Positions 24,724 through 32,994 of a stretch of DNA of 64,000 nt are shown here, one piece after another (positions within the stretch are counted from its first letter, which is position 1; each line of letters starts with the position of its first letter). The DNA lies in assembly GCA_900769695.1 (NCBI GenBank), contig CAAGHO010000042.1, positions 1 to 64,000 on the forward strand. Direction: 5' to 3'. Below the pieces are notes generated by a model that was given only the letters and a program-made list of their open reading frames with translations, was not told where the DNA came from and searched no databases. A program made the position numbers and the translations under genes. The stretch comes from Bacilli bacterium. Its GTDB lineage: Bacteria; Bacillota_I; Bacilli_A; RF39; UBA660.

Positions 24724-25605
24724 ATGAACAAGATGATTAATAAAGTAAATTATAGCTATTTATTTATTAAAAGACTATTTGATGTAGTAGTATCAACAAC
24801 AGGAATTATATTTATGATTTTTCTTATTCCAATAGTAAAAATAATGAATATTATTAATAAAGATGATGGAAAAATATTTTTTACTCAGGATCGTATTGGT
24901 AAGAATGGTAAAATATTTAAGATTTATAAATTTAGAAGTATGGTTGATAATGCTGATGAAAAATTAGAAAAAATATTAGAAATGGATAAACAAACTAAAG
25001 AAGAATATATGGTAAATAAAAAATTAAAAAATGATCCAAGAGTAACTAAAACAGGGAAATTTTTAAGGAAAACATCACTAGATGAACTACCACAATTTAT
25101 AAATATTTTAAAGAATGAGATGTCATTAATTGGTAATAGACCATATTTACTTATAGAAAAAGAAGATATGATGGATTTTTATAATGATATAGTTAAAACT
25201 AAACCAGGACTTACAGGTTATTGGCAAGTAAATGGTAGAAATAATACTACATTTAAAGAAAGATTAGAATTAGAAAGTTTTTATTCTAACAATTATTCAT
25301 TAAAAATGGATACAAAGATTTTTTTTAAAACATTTGGTGTAATTCTTTTAAAAAAAGACCAAGTAGAAAAACTACAGGGTGCAAAATTTGATGTAGAAAG
25401 AAAACAAGATGAAGATAGTGGAAAAAAAGAAAAAACTTTTCATAATGATCTAGTTTCCATAAATTCTAAGAATATTGAAAATAAAGATTTATCTATTGAT
25501 TATGTTGATAAAGAAAAAGCTGATTTAGTGAATTTTATAGTGGAAAGCATGGCAAATAATAGTGATAATAATCAAATAAATACTAAAACGTATGTTAAAA
25601 AATAG
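24724..25605 (+). CDS. Phosphosugar transferase initiating exopolysaccharide synthesis, with C-terminal extension
   Basis: Transfers a sugar-1-phosphate to undecaprenyl phosphate, the first step of lipid-linked polysaccharide assembly. In the 293-residue product the bacterial sugar transferase domain covers about residues 12-215. It has a membrane-associated helix, DRIGKNGKIFKIYKFRSMV, DPRVTKTGKFLRKTSLDELP, SLIGNRPYL and KPGLTGYWQVNGR. After it comes an unusual 75-residue charged tail ending NNSDNNQINTKTYVKK, shared with the protein at 22935. The transferase at 27785 is highly similar but lacks this tail. ATG 24724 follows GGAGAG. Confidence 0.9.
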   Translation: MNKMINKVNYSYLFIKRLFDVVVSTTGIIFMIFLIPIVKIMNIINKDDGKIFFTQDRIGKNGKIFKIYKFRSMVDNADEKLEKILEMDKQTKEEYMVNKKLKNDPRVTKTGKFLRKTSLDELPQFINILKNEMSLIGNRPYLLIEKEDMMDFYNDIVKTKPGLTGYWQVNGRNNTTFKERLELESFYSNNYSLKMDTKIFFKTFGVILLKKDQVEKLQGAKFDVERKQDEDSGKKEKTFHNDLVSINSKNIENKDLSIDYVDKEKADLVNFIVESMANNSDNNQINTKTYVKK

Positions 25606-25627
25606 AATTTTTCTTCTATTTTTTTGT
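25597..25627 (+). terminator. Terminator after first sugar transferase
   Basis: AAAAAATAGAA, loop, TTCTATTTTTTT. Confidence 0.75.
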
Positions 25628-25698
25628 TTTTTTAAGGAAAAAATATAGTTTATCTACAAATATATAAGTATAAGAATCTTTATAGAGAGGAGTAGTAG

Positions 25699-26589
25699 AT
25701 GAATTATTATAAAGAAATAAAAGAAGAATTAATAAATAATGAAATAAATAAAAAAGTAAAAAATTATCTAGTAAATAGAAGTGATTTAAACACTTATTAT
25801 AATGTAGGTAAGATGTTAAGTGAAGCTGGTAGTCATTATGGAGAGGGGATAATTAAAGAATATTCAAAAAGACTTACTAGTGAGTTAAATATTAATTATA
25901 GTATAAGAACATTATATAAAATGATTAAATATTATAACTTTATGAAAATACAAAAAGTGCCGACACTGTCGACACAATTGTCTTGGTCTCATTATTGTGA
26001 ATTATTGTCTTTGAATGATTTAAATGAAATCAATTATTATATAAATTTATCGGTTAGTCAAAACTTATCTGTAAGACAGTTAAGAGAAAAAATAAAATCA
26101 AATGAATACGAAAGACTAGATGAAGAAACAAAAAACAAATTAGTAAATAACGAGGTAGAAAATGTCACAGATTTTGTAAAAAGTCCAATATTAATTAAAA
26201 ATAATACTAATTATGAAAATGTATCAGAAAAAATATTACAGAAGTTAATTTTAGAAGATATGTCATCATTTCTAAAAGAACTTGGCCCAGGATTTAGTTA
26301 TATAGATAATGAATATAAAATAAGGTTAGGAGATAAATATAACTATATAGATTTACTTCTATATAATATTAAATATAAATGTTATATAGTAGTAGAACTA
26401 AAAATAACAGAATTAAAAAAAGAACATATAGGACAATTACAAGTATATATGAATTATATAGATAAAAATATAAAGAGTATTGAAGAAAGTAAAACTATAG
26501 GAATAATAATTTGTAAGAAAGATAATAAATATGTAATTGAATATTGTAGTGATAAAAGAATTATTTCAAGAACTTATGAACTTATATAG
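25699..26589 (+). CDS. YhcG/DUF1016-family PD-(D/E)XK nuclease (intact copy)
   Basis: The 296-residue protein has the N-terminal DUF1016 helical domain (about residues 1-150, with TYYNVGKML, STQLSWSHYCELL, LSVRQLREKI). The C-terminal nuclease-like domain (about residues 165-295) carries YIDLLLYN and VVELK, the D...ExK active site. Family members occur beside restriction systems and mobile DNA, and the substrate here is unknown. It is the first of three tandem copies, the second frameshifted and the third a remnant, all between the two sugar transferase genes. A near-palindrome (25957-25975) lies in the STQLSW coding region, as in the other copies. Confidence 0.85.
   Translation: MNYYKEIKEELINNEINKKVKNYLVNRSDLNTYYNVGKMLSEAGSHYGEGIIKEYSKRLTSELNINYSIRTLYKMIKYYNFMKIQKVPTLSTQLSWSHYCELLSLNDLNEINYYINLSVSQNLSVRQLREKIKSNEYERLDEETKNKLVNNEVENVTDFVKSPILIKNNTNYENVSEKILQKLILEDMSSFLKELGPGFSYIDNEYKIRLGDKYNYIDLLLYNIKYKCYIVVELKITELKKEHIGQLQVYMNYIDKNIKSIEESKTIGIIICKKDNKYVIEYCSDKRIISRTYELI
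25957..25975 (+). repeat. Imperfect palindrome in YhcG copy 1
   Basis: GTGCCGACA, C, TGTCGACAC: 9-bp arms with one mismatch, around the CGACA-N-TGTCG core found in all three copies. Confidence 0.7.
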
Positions 26590-26602
26590 AAAGGAGCAGT
26601 AG

Positions 26603-27474
26603 ATGAATTATTATAAAGAAATAAAAGAAGAATTAATAAATAATGAAATAAATAAAAAAGTAAAAAATTATCTAGCAAATAGAAGTGATTTAAACACTTA
26701 TTATAATGTAGGTAAGATGTTAAGTGAGGCGGGTAAACATTATGGAGAGGGGATAATTAAAGAATATTCAAAAAGACTTACTGCTGATTTAGGTAAAGGA
26801 TATACTTTTACATCACTAACTAGGATGAGAAAATTTTACAATTTAGCCAAAAAACTTGCGACAGTGTCGCAACAATTATCATATGGATATTATATAGAAT
26901 TATTACCGTATGATGATCTTAATAAGATTAAATATTATATCAGAATAATTGAAAATCAAAATTTATCCATAAGGCAATTAAGAGAAAAAATAAAATCAAA
27001 TGAATACGAAAGACGAAAAATAAATTAGTAAATAATGAGATAGAAAATGTGACAGATTTTGTAAAAAATCCAATATTGATTAAAAATAATACTAATTACG
27101 AAAATGTATCAGAAAAAATATTACAAAAGTTAATTTTAGAAAATATGTCATCATTTTTAAAAGAACTTGGTCCAGGATTTAGTTATATAGATAATGAATA
27201 TAAAATAAAGTTAGGAAATAGATATAATTACATAGATTTATTATTATTTAATATTGAATATAATTGCTATGTAGTAGTAGAGTTAAAGACTGTAGAATTA
27301 AGAAAAGATCATATTGGGCAAATAGAAATATATATGAATTATATAGATACTAATCTAAAAAAGATTAATCAGAGTAAAACTATAGGAATAATAATTTGCA
27401 AGAAAGATAATAAATATATAATTGAATATTGTAGTGATAAAAGAATTATTTCAAGAACTTATGAACTTATATAG
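26603..27474 (+). pseudogene. YhcG/DUF1016 copy 2, frameshifted
   Basis: Very similar to the intact copy from the ATG onward, but near 27014 a 13-bp stretch present in copy 1 is missing. The frame therefore ends after SNEYERRKIN at 27028. The nuclease half continues in another frame from about 27049 to 27474 and keeps YIDLLLFN and VVELK. The helical and nuclease halves are each still open, so expression of separate halves cannot be excluded. The middle region (SQQLSYGYYIELL) diverges from copy 1. The same AAAGGAG start context as copy 1 is retained. Confidence 0.8.
26866..26882 (+). repeat. Perfect palindrome in YhcG copy 2
   Basis: TTGCGACA, G, TGTCGCAA: perfect 8-bp arms around the shared core. 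Confidence 0.8.
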
Positions 27475-27487
27475 AAAAGAGTAGTAG

Positions 27488-27660
27488 ATGAATTATTATA
27501 AAGAGATAAAAGAAGAATTAATAAATATGAGATAGTTTTATATAGTGTCTGAAAAAAGGTGCGACATTGTCGCACCAATTAAGTTGGAGTCATTATTCAG
27601 AATTAATACTATTAGCTAATGTAGAAAAAATTAATTATTATGATTATTAAAAGATTTAAT
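27488..27660 (+). pseudogene. YhcG/DUF1016 copy 3, short remnant
   Basis: The first 15 codons (MNYYKEIKEELIN) match the other copies and then meet a stop. After a deletion the sequence resumes with codons for ATLSHQLSWSHYSEL and ends near KINYY. Most of the helical domain and all of the nuclease domain are gone. The palindrome at 27558-27576 is the longest of the three. Confidence 0.75.
27558..27576 (+). repeat. Perfect palindrome in YhcG remnant
   Basis: GGTGCGACA, T, TGTCGCACC: perfect 9-bp arms. Confidence 0.8.
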
Positions 27661-27689
27661 TTATTCCTAAAATTGAATATTTATGTGTT

Positions 27690-27713
27690 AGCAAGAAAGT
27701 TCTTGCTTTTTTA
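27690..27713 (+). terminator. Terminator at end of YhcG array
   Basis: AGCAAGAA, 2-nt loop, TTCTTGCT, then T run. Its 3' arm contains the -35 of the next promoter. Confidence 0.7.
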
Positions 27714-27731
27714 ATGCTTTTATGATAAAAT
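27703..27731 (+). promoter_or_regulatory. Promoter of second sugar transferase operon
   Basis: TTGCTT (27703-27708) and TAAAAT (27726-27731), 17-bp spacer, overlapping the preceding terminator. Confidence 0.55.
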
Positions 27732-27784
27732 ATAGAACACATATAGACGAAGGGGTTCGTTATAGAATGCAGGGGGTAGTTTTT

Positions 27785-28459
27785 ATGAATGGAGTAACTC
27801 AAGATGTTACTGTAAAATCTTTTGATGATGTAAGAGTAAATTATGGATATTTATTCATTAAAAGATTATTTGATATTATAGTAGCGATAATAGGAATTGT
27901 ATTTTTGATACCAATTATGTTAGTTGTAAAAATAATGAATGTAATTAATAAAGATTTTGATCCAATATTCTTTACACAAGAACGTATTGGTAAAAATGGA
28001 AAAACATTTAAATTTTATAAATTTAGAAGCATGGTACCTAATGCAGATGAAATATTAACTCAAACTTTAAAGATAGATAAAATAGCTGAAGAGGAATATA
28101 AGATTAATAAAAAACTAAAAAATGATCCAAGAATTACTAAAGCTGGTAAATTTTTAAGAAAAACTTCTTTAGATGAACTACCTCAATTCATTAATGTTTT
28201 AAAAGGAGATATGTCATTAATTGGTAATAGACCATATCTACCTAGAGAAAAAGAAGATATGATGGATTTCTATGATGATATAGTTAAAACTAAACCAGGG
28301 CTTACAGGTTATTGGCAAGTAAATGGTAGAAGTGATACAACATTTAGAAAAAGATTAGAATTAGAAAGTTTCTATTCAAATAATTATTCATTAAAAATGG
28401 ATCTAAAAATATTTTTTAAAACATTTAGTGTAGTTCTATTTAAAAAAGGAGCTAAATAA
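27785..28459 (+). CDS. Phosphosugar transferase (second copy)
   Basis: The 224-residue enzyme has the same domain as the gene at 24724 (ERIGKNGKTFKFYKFRSMV, DPRITKAGKFLRKTSLDELP, SLIGNRPYLP, KPGLTGYWQVNGR). It ends with the domain, without the long tail. It heads the main polysaccharide operon and is probably the functional priming transferase for it. ATG 27785 is chosen because GGGGG lies 7-11 nt upstream; the earlier ATGs lack such a site. The near identity of the two copies suggests duplication within the locus. Confidence 0.9.
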   Translation: MNGVTQDVTVKSFDDVRVNYGYLFIKRLFDIIVAIIGIVFLIPIMLVVKIMNVINKDFDPIFFTQERIGKNGKTFKFYKFRSMVPNADEILTQTLKIDKIAEEEYKINKKLKNDPRITKAGKFLRKTSLDELPQFINVLKGDMSLIGNRPYLPREKEDMMDFYDDIVKTKPGLTGYWQVNGRSDTTFRKRLELESFYSNNYSLKMDLKIFFKTFSVVLFKKGAK

Positions 28460-28460
28460 T

Positions 28461-29036
28461 ATGAAAACCGATATTGATTTAAAAATTAAAACTGGTAAAG
28501 AACATGTTATGGAATGCTTTGATGATATAATGTATTTAATTAAAAACGATCCTGCTATTAGTAAAGTTTTTAAAGGAAGAGAAGATAGATTATTGACTGC
28601 AAGAATGTTATCTTCTTTATATGATGGTGATAAGTTAATTGGTTTTGCAAATTTAGTAAAAGAAAAGCAAAATCCACGTTTTCTTTTCTTGGATGTTGGT
28701 ATTATAGAAGAGTATAGAGGAAGACATGTTGCATCAAAAATATTAGAAGATTTAAAAAGAATAGAAAAATATATTATAGTTGAAACACAACAAAGTAATT
28801 TTTTAGGAAATAAATCTTTAGAAAATAGAACGAGAAAGTTATTTGAAGTGGGAGATAGAAATGTTTATTTACTTCAGGAAGATAAATATGATGAGTTTGT
28901 AGAAAAGGGTTATTTAGATTTATTAAAAAAACATTATGGTGAACCTAGTAGTAGAATGTCGCTATTAGAAGAAATATATAAAGAAGAAGATAAAAAGGGT
29001 AAAGAAAAAATAAAAACAGATAAAGAAAACAGATAA
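28461..29036 (+). CDS. GNAT-family N-acetyltransferase
   Basis: The 191-residue protein shows the acetyl-CoA loop pattern FLDVGIIEEYRGRHVASKIL (motif A, R-x-x-x-x-A/G) after a beta-hairpin (DGDKLIGFANLVKEK). The C-terminal 40 residues are charged and outside the fold. It starts 1 bp after the sugar transferase and ends in a terminator. It may acetylate an amino-sugar precursor of the polysaccharide, which is inferred from position. Confidence 0.75.
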   Translation: MKTDIDLKIKTGKEHVMECFDDIMYLIKNDPAISKVFKGREDRLLTARMLSSLYDGDKLIGFANLVKEKQNPRFLFLDVGIIEEYRGRHVASKILEDLKRIEKYIIVETQQSNFLGNKSLENRTRKLFEVGDRNVYLLQEDKYDEFVEKGYLDLLKKHYGEPSSRMSLLEEIYKEEDKKGKEKIKTDKENR

Positions 29037-29067
29037 GACTATACACCCAAATTATGTATAGTCTTTT
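29035..29067 (+). terminator. Terminator after GNAT gene
   Basis: AAGACTATAC and GTATAGTCTT form a 10-bp stem followed by T-rich sequence. The glycosyltransferase genes follow immediately, so it may act as an internal attenuator. Confidence 0.75.
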
Positions 29068-29092
29068 GTGTGAGAAGTAGGGGTGAATTGAT

Positions 29093-29554
29093 ATGAATAA
29101 AATATGTTTAATTTCATCATCGGGTGGACATTTTGAACAGTTATTAATGTTGAGAAAATTAGGTAAAGACAATAACTTGTTTATAGTTACAGAAAAAACG
29201 AAATATAATAAAAATGATAAAAAAATAAATTACTATGTATCTCAGGTAAATAGAAAAGAACCTTTATTCATATTTAAGTTGATTTCAATATTTATCAAGT
29301 CTTTATATATATTTATTAAAGAAAAGCCAGATGTAATTATAAGTACTGGTGTTATGGCATCTATTCCAATGATGTTGATTGGACATGTATTTAAAAGAAA
29401 GGTTATTTACATCGAATCATTTGCCAAAATAAATAGTCCTACTATGACTGGAAATTTAATTTATAAAAAGCATATTGCAGATCAATTTTATGTACAATGG
29501 AAAAGTATGCTAGAGTTCTATCCTGATGCAATATATAAAGGGGGAATTTATTGA
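29093..29554 (+). CDS. pssD: PssD/Alg14-like glycosyltransferase anchor subunit
   Basis: The 153-residue protein matches the Alg14/PssD/Cps14F family: MNKICLISSSGGHFEQLLML at the N-terminus, PDVIISTGVMASIPM, and YIESFAKINSPTMTG. This subunit anchors the catalytic PssE/Alg13-like partner, encoded directly downstream, at the membrane. Together they add the second sugar to the lipid-linked primer. The stop overlaps the downstream start. Confidence 0.9.
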   Translation: MNKICLISSSGGHFEQLLMLRKLGKDNNLFIVTEKTKYNKNDKKINYYVSQVNRKEPLFIFKLISIFIKSLYIFIKEKPDVIISTGVMASIPMMLIGHVFKRKVIYIESFAKINSPTMTGNLIYKKHIADQFYVQWKSMLEFYPDAIYKGGIY

Positions 29555-30030
29555 TGATATTGGTGACAGTTGGATCTCAAAAGTTTCAATTTAATCGACT
29601 TCTGAAAGAGATAGATAATTTAATAGAAAAAAATATTATAAAAGAAGAAGTATTTGCACAGATAGGTGTAAGTGACTATAAACCAAAAAATTACGAATAT
29701 GTTAATTTTATGACTCAGGATGAATTTAATGAAAAGATAGATAAATCAAACTTAGTTATCACGCATGCTGGAACAGGAGTAATAGTCAACTCTTTAAAAA
29801 AAGAAAAGCGAGTTATTGCTTTGCCACGTTTGGCAAAATATGGTGAACATGTTGATAATCATCAAATACAATTAATAAATGAATTTAAGCAATTAAATCT
29901 TATAGAACCAGTATATGATACATTTGAATTAGAAAGTGCATTAAAGATTGTTAAAAAGAAAAAATATAATAAATATATTTCAAATACTAATAAGATTATT
30001 GAAAGTATTGAAGAGTTTATAAAGGAGTGA
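29554..30030 (+). CDS. pssE: PssE/Alg13-like glycosyltransferase catalytic subunit
   Basis: The 158-residue protein has the C-terminal GT-B half typical of Alg13/PssE: ILVTVGSQKFQFNRLL, SNLVITHAGTGVIVNSLK and HVDNHQIQLINEF. It pairs with the preceding PssD to form a split glycosyltransferase. ATG 29554 is used rather than TTG 29551; GGGGG at 29540-29544 fits. Confidence 0.9.
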   Translation: MILVTVGSQKFQFNRLLKEIDNLIEKNIIKEEVFAQIGVSDYKPKNYEYVNFMTQDEFNEKIDKSNLVITHAGTGVIVNSLKKEKRVIALPRLAKYGEHVDNHQIQLINEFKQLNLIEPVYDTFELESALKIVKKKKYNKYISNTNKIIESIEEFIKE

Positions 30031-30034
30031 TATA

Positions 30035-30916
30035 ATGTCAAAAGTAAATATACCAACGAAACTTTATAGAAATATTTTGAGAATTTTACCTACCAAACCG
30101 GCCATTTATTTGATATATTTTAGAGGATATCATAAAATTCTAAATCTAAAGAACCCAAAAACATATGGTGAAAAAATCCAATGGTTAAAAATATATGGTA
30201 ACTTGGAAGAAGTTAGTAATTATGTTGATAAATATGAAGTCAGGAATTTTATTGAAAAAAGTATAGGTGTTGAATATTTGAATGAATTGTATGGAGTATA
30301 TGATGATGTAGAATCAATTGATTTTGATAAATTGCCATGCAAATTTGTTTTAAAAAATACAAATGGAAGTGGAGCTGTTTTAATTTGCAAAGATAAAAAA
30401 TCTTTTAACGTCCAAAAAGCAAAAAAAATAATGAAGAAATGGTTGAATGATGATTATTACAAAGAAAAAAAAGAGCCTCAATATAAAAATATAAAGAATA
30501 GAATAATAATTGAAAAATATATGGAGGATAGCACTGGATCTTTAACTGATTATAAATTTTATTGTTTTAATGGAAAAGTGTATTGTTATGGAGTTTTTTA
30601 TGATAGATTTGAAAATAAAAAAATAGACTTTTATGATCGAAGTGGAAATAAATTAAAAAATGTTAAAACAAGCAATGTACAAAATTCTAATAAAATCGAA
30701 AAATACGATTCAAGGATAAAAAAAATGATTGAATTAGCAGAAAAATTATCAGATAATTTTACTATGGTAAGGGTAGATTTTTATTATTGCAATAATAAGA
30801 TAATTTTTGGAGAATTAACTTTTACTGATGGAGCTGGTTCAGATCCTTGGACCCCAAGAAAATTTGATTATGAAATGGGAAGCAAAATTGAATTATTAAA
30901 CATAAGGAGAAAATGA
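30035..30916 (+). CDS. ATP-grasp (TupA-like) protein of polysaccharide synthesis
   Basis: In the 293-residue protein, NPKTYGEKIQWLKIY near the start and FVLKNTNGSGAVLICKD, IIEKYMEDS, and VRVDFYYCNNKIIFGELTFT further on are the marks of TupA-like ATP-grasp proteins found in capsule and teichuronopeptide loci. ATP-grasp enzymes ligate a carboxylate to an amine or similar group. Here that could be an amino acid or peptide decoration on a uronic acid, which would fit the UDP-sugar dehydrogenase gene in the same locus (inference). Confidence 0.82.
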   Translation: MSKVNIPTKLYRNILRILPTKPAIYLIYFRGYHKILNLKNPKTYGEKIQWLKIYGNLEEVSNYVDKYEVRNFIEKSIGVEYLNELYGVYDDVESIDFDKLPCKFVLKNTNGSGAVLICKDKKSFNVQKAKKIMKKWLNDDYYKEKKEPQYKNIKNRIIIEKYMEDSTGSLTDYKFYCFNGKVYCYGVFYDRFENKKIDFYDRSGNKLKNVKTSNVQNSNKIEKYDSRIKKMIELAEKLSDNFTMVRVDFYYCNNKIIFGELTFTDGAGSDPWTPRKFDYEMGSKIELLNIRRK

Positions 30917-31956
30917 TGAAAAAAGTATTAATGATTGGGCCTGCGAGAAATGTTAAAGGTGGAATGACTACGGTTGTTGATAATTATTATCAATATGGTT
31001 TAAATGAAAAAGTGATTTTGAAGTATATAGAAAGTTGTTGTGATAAAAATATTTTTCTTAAGTTTATTAAAGAAATTTTGGGGATTTTTCAATTTATTTT
31101 TTGTTTAAATAAGTTTGATATTATTCATATTCATGTTGCATCAAGGAGAAGCACTTTTAGAAAAATACTCTATATAAAAATTTCAAAATTCTATGATAAA
31201 AAAGTTGTATTACATATCCATGGTGGTGGTTTTAGAGAATTTTTTGATAATGAAATATCTAGTCAGAAAAGAAAATATATAAAAAAGTGGTTTAACAAAG
31301 CAGATAAAATAATTGTTTTATCAGAAGAGTGGAAATTGTATTTTTCCAAAATTATCGATGATAAAAAAATAGTTGTAATGTATAATGGCGTTAATATTCC
31401 TAATGATTTTGAAAAGAAATTCAACGAAAAGATTTTATTTATGGGTAGGATTTGTGAGGAAAAAGGGATTTTTGATTTGCTACATGTTGTTTCAAAATTA
31501 AAATCTAGACATCCAAATATTTTACTTAATTTATGTGGTTCAGGTTGTGAGAGAGAAATTGATGATTTTATAAAGAAATATCGGTTGGAGGATAACGTGA
31601 TTAAACATGGGTGGATTAATGGTGATAGTTTAAAAACTCAATTAATAGATAATTCTATATTTGTTTTACCATCGTATTTTGAAGCAATGCCAATGTCAAT
31701 TTTAGAAGCAATGGCCTATAAAAATATTGTTATAGCTACATGTGTTGGCGGAATTCCACAAGTTATAGAAGATAACATTAATGGTTTTTTAATTCGACCT
31801 GGTGATGTACAAAGTATGGAAAGTATAATTGAAGGTATTATTAATTCTGATGTATATCAAAAAAATATACCTATAGAGGCCAGAAAAACTATAATTGAAA
31901 AATTTAATATTAAAAGGAATATTAAAGAATTAGTAAAAATTTATAGCGAAATATAA
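30916..31956 (+). CDS. Glycosyltransferase family 4
   Basis: A GT-B retaining glycosyltransferase of 346 residues. The N-terminal half opens MIGPARNVKGGMTTVVDNYY and has HIHVASRRSTFRK and HIHGGGF. The C-terminal half has FMGRICEEKGIFDLLH and the EX7E motif in YFEAMPMSILEAMAYK, then VGGIPQVIEDNINGFLI. ATG 30916 is preferred over 30913 because AAGGAG lies 6 nt before it. It overlaps the ATP-grasp stop, so translation is coupled. Confidence 0.92.
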   Translation: MKKVLMIGPARNVKGGMTTVVDNYYQYGLNEKVILKYIESCCDKNIFLKFIKEILGIFQFIFCLNKFDIIHIHVASRRSTFRKILYIKISKFYDKKVVLHIHGGGFREFFDNEISSQKRKYIKKWFNKADKIIVLSEEWKLYFSKIIDDKKIVVMYNGVNIPNDFEKKFNEKILFMGRICEEKGIFDLLHVVSKLKSRHPNILLNLCGSGCEREIDDFIKKYRLEDNVIKHGWINGDSLKTQLIDNSIFVLPSYFEAMPMSILEAMAYKNIVIATCVGGIPQVIEDNINGFLIRPGDVQSMESIIEGIINSDVYQKNIPIEARKTIIEKFNIKRNIKELVKIYSEI

Positions 31957-31971
31957 AAAAGGAGTAACAAA

Positions 31972-32994
31972 ATGAATAATGATTTGATCAGTATAATTAT
32001 TCCAATATATAATTGCGAAAAATATATAAGTAGATGTCTTGATTCTATTTTGAATCAAACTTACAAAAATTTCGAAATTATATGTATTAATGACGGTTCT
32101 ACAGATTCATCTTTAAATGTAGTGTTGACATATATAAATGAAGCAAATGATAATAGGATTATAGTTAAATCAATAAGAAATTCTGGACCATCTATTGCCA
32201 GAAATGAGGGAATTAAAATTGCAACTGGAAAATATATTACATTTGTTGATTCAGATGATATGCTAAATGAAAAATATCTAGAAGTACTTTATAGTATTGC
32301 AAAAATTAAAAATGTTAAGGTGGTAAGGTGTAATTATAAATTGTTTAATAAGAATGGTAGGTTTTTAAATTCAAATTATGATTATCCGGATAGATTATTT
32401 GAAAAAACATTATTTTTTGAACAAGAAATGTTTAATTCAATTATTTGGAATACGGTATGGGGCGAACTCATTGATTCAGAACTAGCAAAACAAATAAAAT
32501 TTGATGAGAAGAAAAGAATTGGAGAGGACCTGTTCTTTAACATAAATATTTATGAACGAGTAGAAAGTATATATTATACAAATGAAAGATTATATTATTA
32601 TTTTGAAAATGATTTTGGAATAACTAAAAAATTTTCTGAAGAAAATATTAAAAAAAATTTTGTTGATGCAGTTACAAATTATAGTGATTTGTATTTAAAA
32701 TTTAAAGATTCTTGCTGTGAATATAGAATTGTTGAAAAAATGATTTCAGCTACGATTTCATATCAGCTGCAATTGAATTATATTAATATTAATAATTATA
32801 TCTTTATATATGATTTATGTAAAAAAGATAATCAAATACTTAATTGTTTTAAAAAGTATAGAGGTAAAAGATATCACAAATATGTTTCGTTTGTAATAAA
32901 TGATAAACCACAAAAATTTAAATATCTATGTTTATTTACATACATACCGTTAAAATTTTTTAAAGAAAAGTTAAAAAGGGGGTGTATAGAATGA
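31972..32994 (+). CDS. Glycosyltransferase family 2
   Basis: A GT-A inverting glycosyltransferase of 340 residues. SIIIPIYNCEKYISRCLDSI and CINDGSTDSS form the nucleotide-sugar site, ARNEGIKIATGKYITFVDSDD holds the DxD motif, and GEDLFFNINIY follows at the acceptor side. The C-terminal third is variable. Ends in an ATGA overlap with the next gene. Confidence 0.93.
   Translation: MNNDLISIIIPIYNCEKYISRCLDSILNQTYKNFEIICINDGSTDSSLNVVLTYINEANDNRIIVKSIRNSGPSIARNEGIKIATGKYITFVDSDDMLNEKYLEVLYSIAKIKNVKVVRCNYKLFNKNGRFLNSNYDYPDRLFEKTLFFEQEMFNSIIWNTVWGELIDSELAKQIKFDEKKRIGEDLFFNINIYERVESIYYTNERLYYYFENDFGITKKFSEENIKKNFVDAVTNYSDLYLKFKDSCCEYRIVEKMISATISYQLQLNYININNYIFIYDLCKKDNQILNCFKKYRGKRYHKYVSFVINDKPQKFKYLCLFTYIPLKFFKEKLKRGCIE

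Noticed and set aside
27049..27474. Independent small nuclease gene
   Set aside because: It is the out-of-frame second half of YhcG copy 2 after a 13-bp deletion and has no ribosome site of its own.
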